A stretch of 22,010 bases of DNA from a virus. Within the stretch, counting starts at the first letter, position 1, and the number at the start of each line of letters is the position of its first letter. This document shows positions 15,001 through 21,798 of the stretch, in pieces. Location of the stretch: IMG/VR virus record IMGVR_UViG_3300031565_014018, positions 1-22,010 of that record; one strand, given 5' to 3'. The notes under the pieces were generated by a model that did not search any database, had not been told where the DNA came from, and saw nothing but the letters and a program-made list of their open reading frames with translations. Both the position numbers and the translations under genes were made by a program.

Positions 15001-15111
15001 TTTGCCTCTAATTATATCTTCATTAATATTACCATTATCACCCATAGATATTCTTGCAGCATCATTATCATTAATTCTTATAGGTTTACCGCGATTTTTA
15101 TTTCTAGACAT
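12100..15111 (-). CDS. Portal protein, interrupted in frame by an intein
   Basis: A 1003-aa precursor that should splice to 612 aa. The exteins read as a portal: residues 85-348 hold the conserved P-L-W-L start, the A-R-K-I-S-P-Y-D-S-R-G-T-S-L segment (278-290) and the following helix with K-A-L-M-L-W-D-K-L. After the intein come L-E-R-L-M-K-E-I-Y-I-A-L-M-V-P (772-786) and G-D-I-T-Y-A-N-G-G-L-S (793-803), typical of portal stem and crown regions. Twelve portals form the dodecameric ring for DNA entry at one vertex. The C-terminal 70 residues are rich in Pro and Gly and probably disordered. The gene lies directly after TerL (23-base gap), the classical TerL-portal order, with an AAAGG site before its ATG. 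Without splicing the ring should not assemble, because the intein sits inside the conserved core. Confidence 0.88.
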   Translation of the reverse strand: MSRNKNRGKPIRINDNDAARISMGDNGNINEDIIRGKFQPADAFSKTNKELVDQSIMSHAVMVPGHQRREFMKKNASTSISSSSIGSAWRGMGDTVRQGPELYSPLWLTSNTQLPRDRGTMNAWSRAFFALNPIVNNAIHLHSTYPISKLNISCPDKKIEDFFNVMIDEMQLHNACVEMAQEFFVTGECFPYLHLDDHTGKWSRVTVQNPDYIYINRSVVSGPPQITLRPDSELRRIITGTDPDSIRLRRNIPPNILQLVRAGQNIPLDNFYISHLARKISPYDSRGTSLIASAYKALMLWDKLRECKYAQADNMINPITLVKLGGGSIDAEYKITPADLEYWRNLLECHDEETEVLTNQGYKKFYEIIDYIEIDGLVIDSKPKPGIKIACFNSDTEELEYHEPLAANVQNHDGEMYHYKNDKIDIMVTPNHKMWVSNKQYEFNGHRSLRKTIWSDWHKTEAKDLNLNDYSKFRSNIKWTGNDDIKTVNIIDNEVPIKLYLEYLGYVISEGCVFSDDKYQHMVEICQTTTKHYDKMKKCADAFGDFIKLSCKHQIISKDKREDLWKGRFYNKNLYEYFKQECGDSDGNTKSSNKHIPRWILDLSPRLLTVLLNALVAGDGSVYDNPKKQSKRFAYYTTSKQLADDVFEIVHKCGFVPTSFVRDDEKYIDGRRQPLYTVLWSTSDKGKLPLVYKTSRNSQTKEKRNLLNVEQYAGKVWCFTVPTGLFVTRRCGKTTIQGNSAQYDKDFKIITHGSVDIQKISSNVVIDINPDLERLMKEIYIALMVPQVIMESGDITYANGGLSLDVLRQRYMQFQNMLSKWIRSKVFAPISQMHDFWEDVDGQRKLIIPDVEWNHMSLFDLGDYIQFLSNLAVGEQKIVSEHSLFRSLGLDYENEQRMIRHEAIVNATRAKEEASLANMSLSELRSLDVNDEVPDIPDTPLPGETPQEGPVPGEEAESGGPSGAPPMGGGGLPPPPAPKPPAPKPPSGGGAGATGGAPPPPPA
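12895..14067 (-). mobile_element. Intein with LAGLIDADG homing endonuclease in the portal gene
   Basis: The 391-residue insertion runs from Cys349 to Asn739 of the precursor. Block A is C-H-D-E-E-T-E-V-L-T, the usual splice-domain start. Block B has V-T-P-N-H with Thr429 and His432 (T-x2-H). Blocks C and E carry two LAGLIDADG motifs, L-G-Y-V-I-S-E-G (504-511) and A-L-V-A-G-D-G (614-620), with acidic residues Glu510 and Asp619 kept. Block F is V-W-C-F-T-V-P-T-G-L-F-V-T-R-R and block G ends I-Q-G-N, followed by Ser740 as the +1 nucleophile. The penultimate residue is Gly where His is usual. All residues needed for splicing and for a two-motif endonuclease appear present, so it should splice and may still home into intein-free portal genes. 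Confidence 0.93.
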
Positions 15112-15134
15112 TATACCTTTATTCTACAATATTA

Positions 15135-17012
15135 TCAACTTGAACCAAATGTTTTCATATTAGGCAAATACACTGATAACGCTTGTGTTTTACTTATGCC
15201 GTGTTGCTCTTTGCCGAACAAAAGATTAGTGTTTTTAAAACCTTTACTAATATAAAATTTATATGCAAGATAAGCATTTAATAAAGACATAAAACCATCA
15301 TTAGGTGTTAATCCTTTTACATAATTAAATTTAGCATTATTAGATCTGTCTCTTGTTATTTTTACTTCCATACTAGAACAATGATTAACTAACCAAGCAA
15401 TATGCTCAAAACTTCCAAGTGGAAATCTAAAGCAACCTTTTTTCATTAACATAAACATTTCTTCAATATAATAATTTCTATCAAATACTATAGTTTTTGG
15501 AAATACATGTTCATTAAATTTAATTTTCTTTAGCAAACGACCACCTGCAGCTTCGCTTGCAAGAAACTTTTTATCGTATTTGGCTTGCAAGAGCTGACTT
15601 AAATCTCCAGCATAACCAATATCTCCAACTCCTATTGTCACGTTATAATTCATATATACCTGATCAACAATGTCTAATTTATATTGTAAATCATTTTGTT
15701 TTAATTTATGTGCAAATTGAATTTCAAATCTTTCAGGTCCTTCAACGCTCATTACAACAATTGTGCTAAAAGATTGGCCTTGTTGCTGTTTTTTTGATTT
15801 AGAATCAGCAACATCTGCATCAGCTCTTTTCCCCCAGTCAGCCCCCATAAAAACTAATTTATTTTCAGAAGAAAGAATTCTTTTTCGCATTTTTCTTCCT
15901 AGATCACCACAAAACTCTCTAATTTGATCAGCAGTAATTCCAAGACCCTGTCCTGAATAAAACTCTCCTAATACTTCATTCATCCACGCTCTTTCAGTAT
16001 TGATCGGGTGAATGCCTGGTTTTTCAGCTTCAATTTTTTCTCTAGTAAAATTAGGCATATAAAGTTGATTGATGTGATAACCTATTAAATCACACTCATC
16101 TTCATCAAGTCCAATCCATTTACCTCTTTCAGTTGCTTTTCTTTTATCTTGTAAATGAGAACAATGAGGGCATTTTACGGTAAATTTATAAAGCCATATT
16201 TTTTCCCAACTATCTGAACCAGGAACATAAAGAGGAAAATATTCATTACAACTTTCACATCTTAAATGAAAAAGTTGTTGAGTAGATTTCATCCACATAG
16301 CATAATATTCAGAATCTCTATTTTTTGGTGTTCCCATGAAAACTTGAACACCACCAGGAGATTGCCCATATTGAGACATTGTCATCATTTTAATTGCATT
16401 AGATAATGCCGCTGCTGGCATATCTTGAATTTCATCAAATATAATAGAGTCAACAGTTCGTCCTCTTAATCTCGAAGCATCCACACCTGTTGATTCAACC
16501 CATATATGATTTCCATTTTGAAATTCTTTATATTGTAAACTTTCATTAACATTTTGGCTAATGAGGTTTTCCATAAATGATTTTATTTTTTTACCAGGCT
16601 TTGGCGTTTCATTACATCGAATAGCTTGAGAAATAGCTGCATTTAATTTTGTTTTAGTATAAGCTGCAGCAATATCTAATTGAGGAAAACAATGCATGAC
16701 ACGCATTGGTGGTCTACCATTGTTTCCAAAAGCACCACAACCCATCCAATACATTTCTAAATTTGCCGCCATTGTTGTAGCCCCAACCTGACGACCTTTT
16801 AAAAATATAATTGGTTTTGCATTTCTATCTAAAGCTTTTATACCAATGTGACGATACATATCAACAAAAGGTTTGTAACCATTTCCCCTCAATTTAAATG
16901 GTTTACCATCTAATGTTAAATGGTTTTCACAAAAATAAACAGGATCTAAATTTAAAACCGATTCTTTCATGGTGTTAAAAATAGTGGAATTATCTAAAAC
17001 ATTATTATTCAT
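15135..17012 (-). CDS. terL: Terminase large subunit
   Basis: A 625-aa packaging motor. The ATPase has Walker A K-G-R-Q-V-G-A-T-T (72-80) and Walker B S-I-I-F-D-E (189-194, catalytic Glu194), with a likely coupling motif M-G-T-P at 226-229. A four-cysteine zinc knuckle (C252, C255, C281, C284) lies between ATPase and nuclease, as in GpA-type terminases. The RNase H-like nuclease shows M-G-A-D-W-G (Asp392), G-D-I-G (Asp464) and N-D-G-F (Asp572) as metal-binding acids. It cuts concatemers and translocates DNA through the portal encoded next. No good Shine-Dalgarno precedes the ATG; an inverted repeat overlaps the start instead. Length and motif order are normal, and no intein is present in this gene. 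Confidence 0.95.
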   Translation of the reverse strand: MNNNVLDNSTIFNTMKESVLNLDPVYFCENHLTLDGKPFKLRGNGYKPFVDMYRHIGIKALDRNAKPIIFLKGRQVGATTMAANLEMYWMGCGAFGNNGRPPMRVMHCFPQLDIAAAYTKTKLNAAISQAIRCNETPKPGKKIKSFMENLISQNVNESLQYKEFQNGNHIWVESTGVDASRLRGRTVDSIIFDEIQDMPAAALSNAIKMMTMSQYGQSPGGVQVFMGTPKNRDSEYYAMWMKSTQQLFHLRCESCNEYFPLYVPGSDSWEKIWLYKFTVKCPHCSHLQDKRKATERGKWIGLDEDECDLIGYHINQLYMPNFTREKIEAEKPGIHPINTERAWMNEVLGEFYSGQGLGITADQIREFCGDLGRKMRKRILSSENKLVFMGADWGKRADADVADSKSKKQQQGQSFSTIVVMSVEGPERFEIQFAHKLKQNDLQYKLDIVDQVYMNYNVTIGVGDIGYAGDLSQLLQAKYDKKFLASEAAGGRLLKKIKFNEHVFPKTIVFDRNYYIEEMFMLMKKGCFRFPLGSFEHIAWLVNHCSSMEVKITRDRSNNAKFNYVKGLTPNDGFMSLLNAYLAYKFYISKGFKNTNLLFGKEQHGISKTQALSVYLPNMKTFGSS

Positions 17013-17028
17013 ACTGTATATGCAGTAT
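17011..17028. promoter_or_regulatory. Inverted repeat across the terL start codon
   Basis: ATACTG (17011-17016) and CAGTAT (17023-17028) form a 6-bp inverted repeat around a 6-base A/T-rich centre. It overlaps the terL ATG (17010-17012). It could be an operator for a dimeric repressor or a weak hairpin limiting initiation. The terL start lacks a ribosome site, which makes start-region control plausible, but the repeat is short. Confidence 0.35.
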
Positions 17029-17062
17029 AATTGAATTAAATTAAAATTATTTTTTAACTATG

Positions 17063-17713
17063 CTAATATTTAGACGATGGTGTTAGAATATCAAAAACGC
17101 CGTCATCCATTCTTACTGGCGTGTTGTGTCCTGTAAAATCTTTCAAGCTTTTATTTTGGCCATTCAATAAGTTTTCTGTAATAAAAATTTTAAGCCTAGG
17201 ATCTTCTGAATGATAATCTTTACCTAAAACCTCATTTACGTGTTCTATTTCACCAAGAGAACCATCATTATTTTCAATTAAGGTCGGTGTAATTTCTTCC
17301 ATGATAAAATTCAAAACTGGTTCCAATTGGAACGCATTATATCTTTTAATGTATCCAGTAATTGCTTCTTGAACACCAGGAATATCAAGCAACGAAACAC
17401 CATCCATAGTTATTTCTTTAATGTCAGTTTTTGTAGCTATTTTTTTTGTTGCTTTTTCTTTCTCTTCAGCAGCCTGCACTTCTTTTTGATATGCTTCCAA
17501 TCCTGTTCTTTCAATCAAATCAGCAACCATCTCAGCAACGGTTGTTTTTTTATGATTCATATAATTAACTCTCGTTAAAGATGATTGAATCTGATCACTA
17601 ATGCTTGTGGTGCTTTTTTTTGATAGATTTTTTTCAAAAGAATCTTGCAATTCATTGGACTCACTTGGGCCAAAATCAGATCGTTCAAACTCATACGCTC
17701 TATTAAAACTCAT
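17063..17713 (-). CDS. Protein preceding TerL (small-terminase position), function unassigned
   Basis: A 216-aa protein. The N-terminal 55 residues are polar and Ser-rich; residues 55-100 are helical and strongly charged (K-T-T-V-A-E-M-V-A-D-L-I-E-R-T-G, then E-E-K-E-K-A-T-K-K), a possible coiled coil. Residues 100-190 form a likely folded helical domain with D-I-P-G-V-Q-E-A-I-T-G-Y-I and N-F-I-M-E-E-I-T-P. The gene sits immediately upstream of terL, where many phages carry the small terminase subunit, and a helical oligomer would fit. I see no clear DNA-binding helix-turn-helix, so I do not assign terS. It has an AAGGA site 6 bases before its ATG and follows the 275-aa gene by 8 bases. Confidence 0.5.
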   Translation of the reverse strand: MSFNRAYEFERSDFGPSESNELQDSFEKNLSKKSTTSISDQIQSSLTRVNYMNHKKTTVAEMVADLIERTGLEAYQKEVQAAEEKEKATKKIATKTDIKEITMDGVSLLDIPGVQEAITGYIKRYNAFQLEPVLNFIMEEITPTLIENNDGSLGEIEHVNEVLGKDYHSEDPRLKIFITENLLNGQNKSLKDFTGHNTPVRMDDGVFDILTPSSKY

Positions 17714-17721
17714 ATCAATCC

Positions 17722-18549
17722 TTATGCTTGGTAACCCTTAATCCATTCACCTTCTCCATCATTAATATCTAACACCCCATCAAGAATTCTAATTCTATCT
17801 ATTGTAAGAGGATAATTCATATCTTTAATTAATTGAATAACTTGTACTTTTTCACGTTTGTCTAAAGTATATTCTTTACCAAGTTTTTCAAAAGTATCCT
17901 TCATATCTTTACCACCTTGAACTGATGCATCAATGCATGCTCTGGCAATAAAAGAAATTATATAAGGTACAACTATTTGGATATTACCAGTAGTAGATGT
18001 TTCAGCTTCTTTTATAAGATCATTTTTTTCAAAAGCTTTTTTCTTGTTTTCTTTTTCTAAAAGTTTTTTAAGCCGATCATTTAACTTATTTAACCCATCT
18101 CGAATCAGATTTCGAGCTTCTTGAGCTTTAGCAAAATCAATTTCTCGTTTAAAATCTTTAGACATTGCTCTGCTTATTTCTGTATCCAATCGCTTGAAAT
18201 AAGATAAAGCTCTTTCAACCCCAGTGGTAGCTTTGCCATCATGATTAGGAGTGCTGTCAATCATGTGTTTTAGCCAATGTAAGAATTTTCCAACACCATG
18301 AGATTTTTCCCAATTCCAATCATCAATCTCTTCTGGCTCCTCCATAATAATTTCTTGTAACTCTTCATCTTCTTCTTCATCTTCATCTGGCTCTCCTAAA
18401 ATAACTTCATCAGGAGCCCCTGGAACTAGACCAATAGTAAATATAATTTCTTCATCTTCTTGAGGTTCATCTAATACTACAGGTTCGCCTTCTGGAGAAG
18501 GAATTGGAATTGGAAATTCTATTAACTGAGCGTTTTTTTTATTTGACAT
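17722..18549 (-). CDS. Acidic N-terminal, helical C-terminal protein upstream of terminase
   Basis: I prefer the ATG at 18547-18549 (275 aa); a TTG five codons upstream would give 280 aa, and neither has a strong ribosome site. The product starts M-S-N-K-K-N-A-Q, so a K-x-A-Q site lies at residues 5-8. Residues 9-80 are Pro-rich and then strongly acidic. The rest is helical: a W-N-W-E-K-S-H-G-V-G-K-F segment (about 79-90), a charged coiled coil (about 140-180), and a compact domain (about 190-270) including I-V-V-P-Y-I-I-S-F-I-A-R-A. That last segment is hydrophobic but too short for a confident membrane helix. The function is unknown; its position between the CCA-enzyme cluster and terminase suggests packaging or head assembly. 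The 50-base gap before it contains TATAAATA on the minus strand. Confidence 0.55.
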   Translation of the reverse strand: MSNKKNAQLIEFPIPIPSPEGEPVVLDEPQEDEEIIFTIGLVPGAPDEVILGEPDEDEEEDEELQEIIMEEPEEIDDWNWEKSHGVGKFLHWLKHMIDSTPNHDGKATTGVERALSYFKRLDTEISRAMSKDFKREIDFAKAQEARNLIRDGLNKLNDRLKKLLEKENKKKAFEKNDLIKEAETSTTGNIQIVVPYIISFIARACIDASVQGGKDMKDTFEKLGKEYTLDKREKVQVIQLIKDMNYPLTIDRIRILDGVLDINDGEGEWIKGYQA

Positions 18550-18601
18550 GCCTGCACCGTACAAAAATGTTGATATTCTTTATTTATATATTAGATTATT
18601 A

Positions 18602-19105
18602 TTACGAGTCCTTTTTTATTTTACTCTCATCTTCCGAAGCAAACGAACCACTTAACAGAGATTCCATGTTACCCACTTGATTTCTAACCGGGTGCTCGCT
18701 GTAAAATCCTATTGGAACAGATGAATATCCATGAGAAAAATATTGTGTATAGGCTGGAAACCCAGTGAACTCTACGTGCCCCAATCCAGCCCCTTCATCA
18801 CCATAATTGCATTCAGCTTTCTTTTTGTTTTTTAAAATAAAATTTGCATATTTACATCGCTTTGGTTTTTCATCACTCCAAGTAAGAATAGACATATTAG
18901 AAGATACTACCTCTTCTAATTTTTCACGATTTTTTATTAATAATATATCACCGCCTTCTTTTCTTACTTTTAAAACAGGAGTCATTTCATCAATAAGCTC
19001 ACCAGCAGCTATGCATCCATCAGGAATCATTAAACCAAAAGGACAAGCCGTTACGTCATTATCTCGTATAACTGCAAGTTTTACTATTTTCTTATCCTTT
19101 TTCAT
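18602..19105 (-). CDS. Four-cysteine protein, possible metal-binding factor
   Basis: A 167-aa protein of unknown function. It opens with a basic start, then A-V-I-R-D-N-D-V-T-A-C-P-F-G-L-M-I-P-D-G-C, giving Cys21 and Cys31. A beta-rich middle (about 42-76) follows, then R-C-K-Y-A and A-E-C-N-Y-G-D with Cys84 and Cys99. These are the only four cysteines, placed in two pairs in the manner of a zinc or iron-sulfur site. The C-terminal third (105-167) is Gly, Tyr and Ser rich and may be extended. It overlaps the nucleotidyltransferase gene by 14 bases and has an AAAGGTG ribosome site, so the two are co-translated. A metal-stabilised virion or packaging cofactor is one guess; nothing in it proves an enzyme. 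Confidence 0.6.
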   Translation of the reverse strand: MKKDKKIVKLAVIRDNDVTACPFGLMIPDGCIAAGELIDEMTPVLKVRKEGGDILLIKNREKLEEVVSSNMSILTWSDEKPKRCKYANFILKNKKKAECNYGDEGAGLGHVEFTGFPAYTQYFSHGYSSVPIGFYSEHPVRNQVGNMESLLSGSFASEDESKIKKDS

Positions 19106-19862
19106 TTAACACCTTTAACAGTAATTCCGGGTTTTCAGACAATGCATCTCTGGTATCACCAGTTTGCGGTAAATAATCATTTATTCCTAATTCAGCTATA
19201 ATTTCAATCGCAATTTTTTTATTTTTATTCAATGCTTTATTTATTCTATCCGATGTATATTTTTTATCTACATTATTTAATATGTTTTTATTGCTTTTTA
19301 CCCAAGTAACAACTCTTTCTGTTGGTTTAAAATCTAATTTAGCACAAAGATATACTATTCTAGATATTCTTTTTGGATCATTTAATAATGTGATATTAGG
19401 ATCTAAACAAGTATCAATTTTTTTATTATTTAAATCATTTATACCTCTTTTAGTTAAATCATAAACTTTAGATAAATCTAAAGGCATTAACAATGTATTT
19501 ATTGTAAAATCTCTACTGAATATTTCTTTTTCTATAGGTGTTGCTTTAATGTTTTGTTTAATAAGAATAGAATCTATATTTGGAACATTAAAGTTATTAC
19601 TAAAATCTATATCAAATTTTTCAAATGAAAGCCGACCATGACCATCATTGAATGTCGTGTATTTGGCTCCATCAAATTTGGCAACTAAAGCTTGTCCAAG
19701 TTTATTGCTTGTATCGTCGCCACAAGTAAGATCAACATCTTTAATTTTATCGATATTACCAAGCATGATGTCTCTAACCATACCGCCAACAATATAAGGC
19801 GTAGAAGAACCTACTTCTTTAGCGGTAACATTAATTGTGTCAAAAACATCTTTTAATTTCAT
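19092..19862 (-). CDS. Short CCA-adding/poly(A)-polymerase-type nucleotidyltransferase
   Basis: The start is the ATG at 19860-19862, one base after the upstream stop; the longer frame begins only with TTG. The 256-aa product has the class II tRNA-nucleotidyltransferase head: Y-I-V-G-G-M-V-R-D-I-M-L-G (23-35) for nucleotide binding, D-V-D-L (42-45) with catalytic Asp42 and Asp44, R-D-F-T-I-N-T-L (117-124) and N-D-P-K-R-I-S-R (161-168) in the neck. These enzymes add CCA to tRNA 3' ends or A residues to RNA using CTP/ATP. The core motifs are complete, so activity is plausible, but the protein stops about 80 residues after the neck motif and lacks most of the body and tail of bacterial enzymes (about 400 aa). 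It is embedded in virion genes, away from any tRNA seen here. It may repair phage or host tRNAs, or act on another RNA. Confidence 0.85.
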   Translation of the reverse strand: MKLKDVFDTINVTAKEVGSSTPYIVGGMVRDIMLGNIDKIKDVDLTCGDDTSNKLGQALVAKFDGAKYTTFNDGHGRLSFEKFDIDFSNNFNVPNIDSILIKQNIKATPIEKEIFSRDFTINTLLMPLDLSKVYDLTKRGINDLNNKKIDTCLDPNITLLNDPKRISRIVYLCAKLDFKPTERVVTWVKSNKNILNNVDKKYTSDRINKALNKNKKIAIEIIAELGINDYLPQTGDTRDALSENPELLLKVLNEKG

Positions 19863-19863
19863 A

Positions 19864-21798
19864 TTACACCATAGGTTTAGCGATAGGTGGTGTAGCAACT
19901 GGGGTAGGAGTAACTGGTCTAGCAGGGGGAGCTACGGGTCTAGGCGCAGGCATTCCTTCCCCTTCAGGTAATTCTGTTTCTACATCTCTACCTTCGAGAG
20001 CATCAGATTGTTGCAATGCATCTTTCATTTCTTTATCCACTAATGATTCATCATCTTCTTGTTGAATAGTTACTTTTACTTTACCGCTTTCATCTATAAC
20101 AGACATAAGCTTAGATAAAATTTCATCAATACGAACTGATGTGTATTGATTTGATTCTAAGGCTGATCTTGTTGCTTCAGCTAATTGAGGAAACAAACCC
20201 GCAATTCCTAATTTATCAAGCATTAAATCTATAATGCTTAACTGCCTAGCAATTTCTCTATTTTTAAAAACACGTGATAATGCTTGTAATCTTCTTACAA
20301 CATCACTAACCTGAATGTTTTCAAGAGCCTTATCAATAGCGTTTTCTCCAACATTAGAATTAGTGGATAAATTTTCCGGTTCTTCTTTTTCAATCATATT
20401 TGGCATTTGAGCATTTTTGTAAATCTCTCTCGTTGTTGATGCTATTGAACACATGTTTTCAACAAGATTTTCTAATGTTTTTAATTCTGCTGTTTTATAT
20501 GTGGCCCAAGCATATGATGATGCTTTTTTATCTTCTGACACACTATTTGGCTTTTCTTCAGGCTCATCTTCCGGTTTATCATCCAAAGGATCCTTTTCTT
20601 CAGGAGACTCTGGCACCGATTCTGGAGGAGGGGGAGGAGGCTCAGGCACAAGAGGTGGTTCATTTTGTTTTTTATTTTCTAAAACTTGTTTTTTTACTTG
20701 ATTAATATTAGGTAATATGTTTTCTTTTGAAGAATAACCTAATTCATTTAATGTATCTATAATTGCTTTTTGTGGAGAATTTTCTCCATTTCCTGCATCA
20801 ATATTATCAAATGAAGGAGCTGGTTCACCCAAATCAAGATCAGCAAGAGGATCAGGTTCTTGCGCTATTTTGATAATCATTTTTGAACCATAATGATCAC
20901 CTTCATATTTTAATGTGTTAGCAGCACGCACAATAACATCTTTCAACATATCAGACGCACTCACTCTCAACACATCGTATTGTAAATCAGTCAACGCCCT
21001 TAGCAATTTTTCATATTCAGCCCCAGACAATTTTCTTCCAGTATCACTAGAAAGAATTTTTATCGCTGAGTTGATTCTACCAATAAGACTCGCTTTTGTT
21101 TTTTGAAATATTGCAGCTTCTTCTTGAGATTTTGAAAACTGTTGGGGAACAGGCTCTTCTTGTTGAAGAGGTTGCATCATACCAGGAATTCGTCGCATTG
21201 ATGGGTTAGTATTATTTGTTGGAAAAGTTACGCCATTGCCTGTGGTATATTGCGCTTTTTTATAAACTTTATTCGCTCCTTCTTCATAATATCTGAGCCA
21301 ATGTTCAAAATTGTTTTTCTCCATATCGTTCCATCCTTTTGTAATAGCATATAATGCGCCTTGTCTGGTAGTACCAAACAACCTCATTTTCATATACATT
21401 TCATTAGCGGCTGAAATCCACTTCTTAACATCATATGATTTTATTGGATTAGGTTCAAGATTTCCTATTGGATATCCTATTTTTTTCAAATTCAAATCAT
21501 CTAAAGCTAAAATAACCTTTTTTTGAAGGTCATCTATTCCATTTACAGAAGTAAGATATTTTTCAAATATATATTTACCAACTTCAGAATATATTTTTCT
21601 ATTTCCGGAACCTAATGCTCTTCTAACAAGAATCGGAACAAGCTGGGAAATATGATGAAACTTTCTCAAATCTCTCTCATTACCAACACCAATATTAGAT
21701 AATAATTCTCCATTTTTTAAGATAAATTGTTTATATTTATCGCTTGAAGCTTTTTTTAAAGCTCCATCAATTTTTTGTTGCATGAATTTATTTATCAT
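19864..21798 (-). CDS. Multi-segment virion/scaffold-like protein with three K-x-A-Q sites
   Basis: A 644-aa protein without a recognised family. Helical segments alternate with disordered linkers: helices 1-180, linker 184-222, helices 225-312, linker 314-345, a helical stretch (345-378), a Pro/Glu/Asp linker (380-425), a short helical segment (427-462), linker (465-485), helices (486-570), and a Pro-rich tail (610-644). K-K-A-Q (180-183), K-I-A-Q (310-313) and K-N-A-Q (461-464) sit exactly where a helical segment meets a linker, so the protein may be cut into several pieces in the prohead. It overlaps the preceding partial gene by 11 bases and is followed after one base by the nucleotidyltransferase. 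A scaffold, internal core protein or polyprotein of packaged domains would fit; this is inference. Confidence 0.55.
   Translation of the reverse strand: MINKFMQQKIDGALKKASSDKYKQFILKNGELLSNIGVGNERDLRKFHHISQLVPILVRRALGSGNRKIYSEVGKYIFEKYLTSVNGIDDLQKKVILALDDLNLKKIGYPIGNLEPNPIKSYDVKKWISAANEMYMKMRLFGTTRQGALYAITKGWNDMEKNNFEHWLRYYEEGANKVYKKAQYTTGNGVTFPTNNTNPSMRRIPGMMQPLQQEEPVPQQFSKSQEEAAIFQKTKASLIGRINSAIKILSSDTGRKLSGAEYEKLLRALTDLQYDVLRVSASDMLKDVIVRAANTLKYEGDHYGSKMIIKIAQEPDPLADLDLGEPAPSFDNIDAGNGENSPQKAIIDTLNELGYSSKENILPNINQVKKQVLENKKQNEPPLVPEPPPPPPESVPESPEEKDPLDDKPEDEPEEKPNSVSEDKKASSYAWATYKTAELKTLENLVENMCSIASTTREIYKNAQMPNMIEKEEPENLSTNSNVGENAIDKALENIQVSDVVRRLQALSRVFKNREIARQLSIIDLMLDKLGIAGLFPQLAEATRSALESNQYTSVRIDEILSKLMSVIDESGKVKVTIQQEDDESLVDKEMKDALQQSDALEGRDVETELPEGEGMPAPRPVAPPARPVTPTPVATPPIAKPMV

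Noticed and set aside
17063-17713. Assignment of the 216-aa gene as terS
   Set aside because: Position is right, but no helix-turn-helix or recognised small-terminase motif is visible, so only the position was recorded.
19863-19898. Longer TTG start for the nucleotidyltransferase (268 aa)
   Set aside because: The extra 12 residues overlap the upstream gene and do not resemble the family N-terminus, while an ATG lies one base after the upstream stop.
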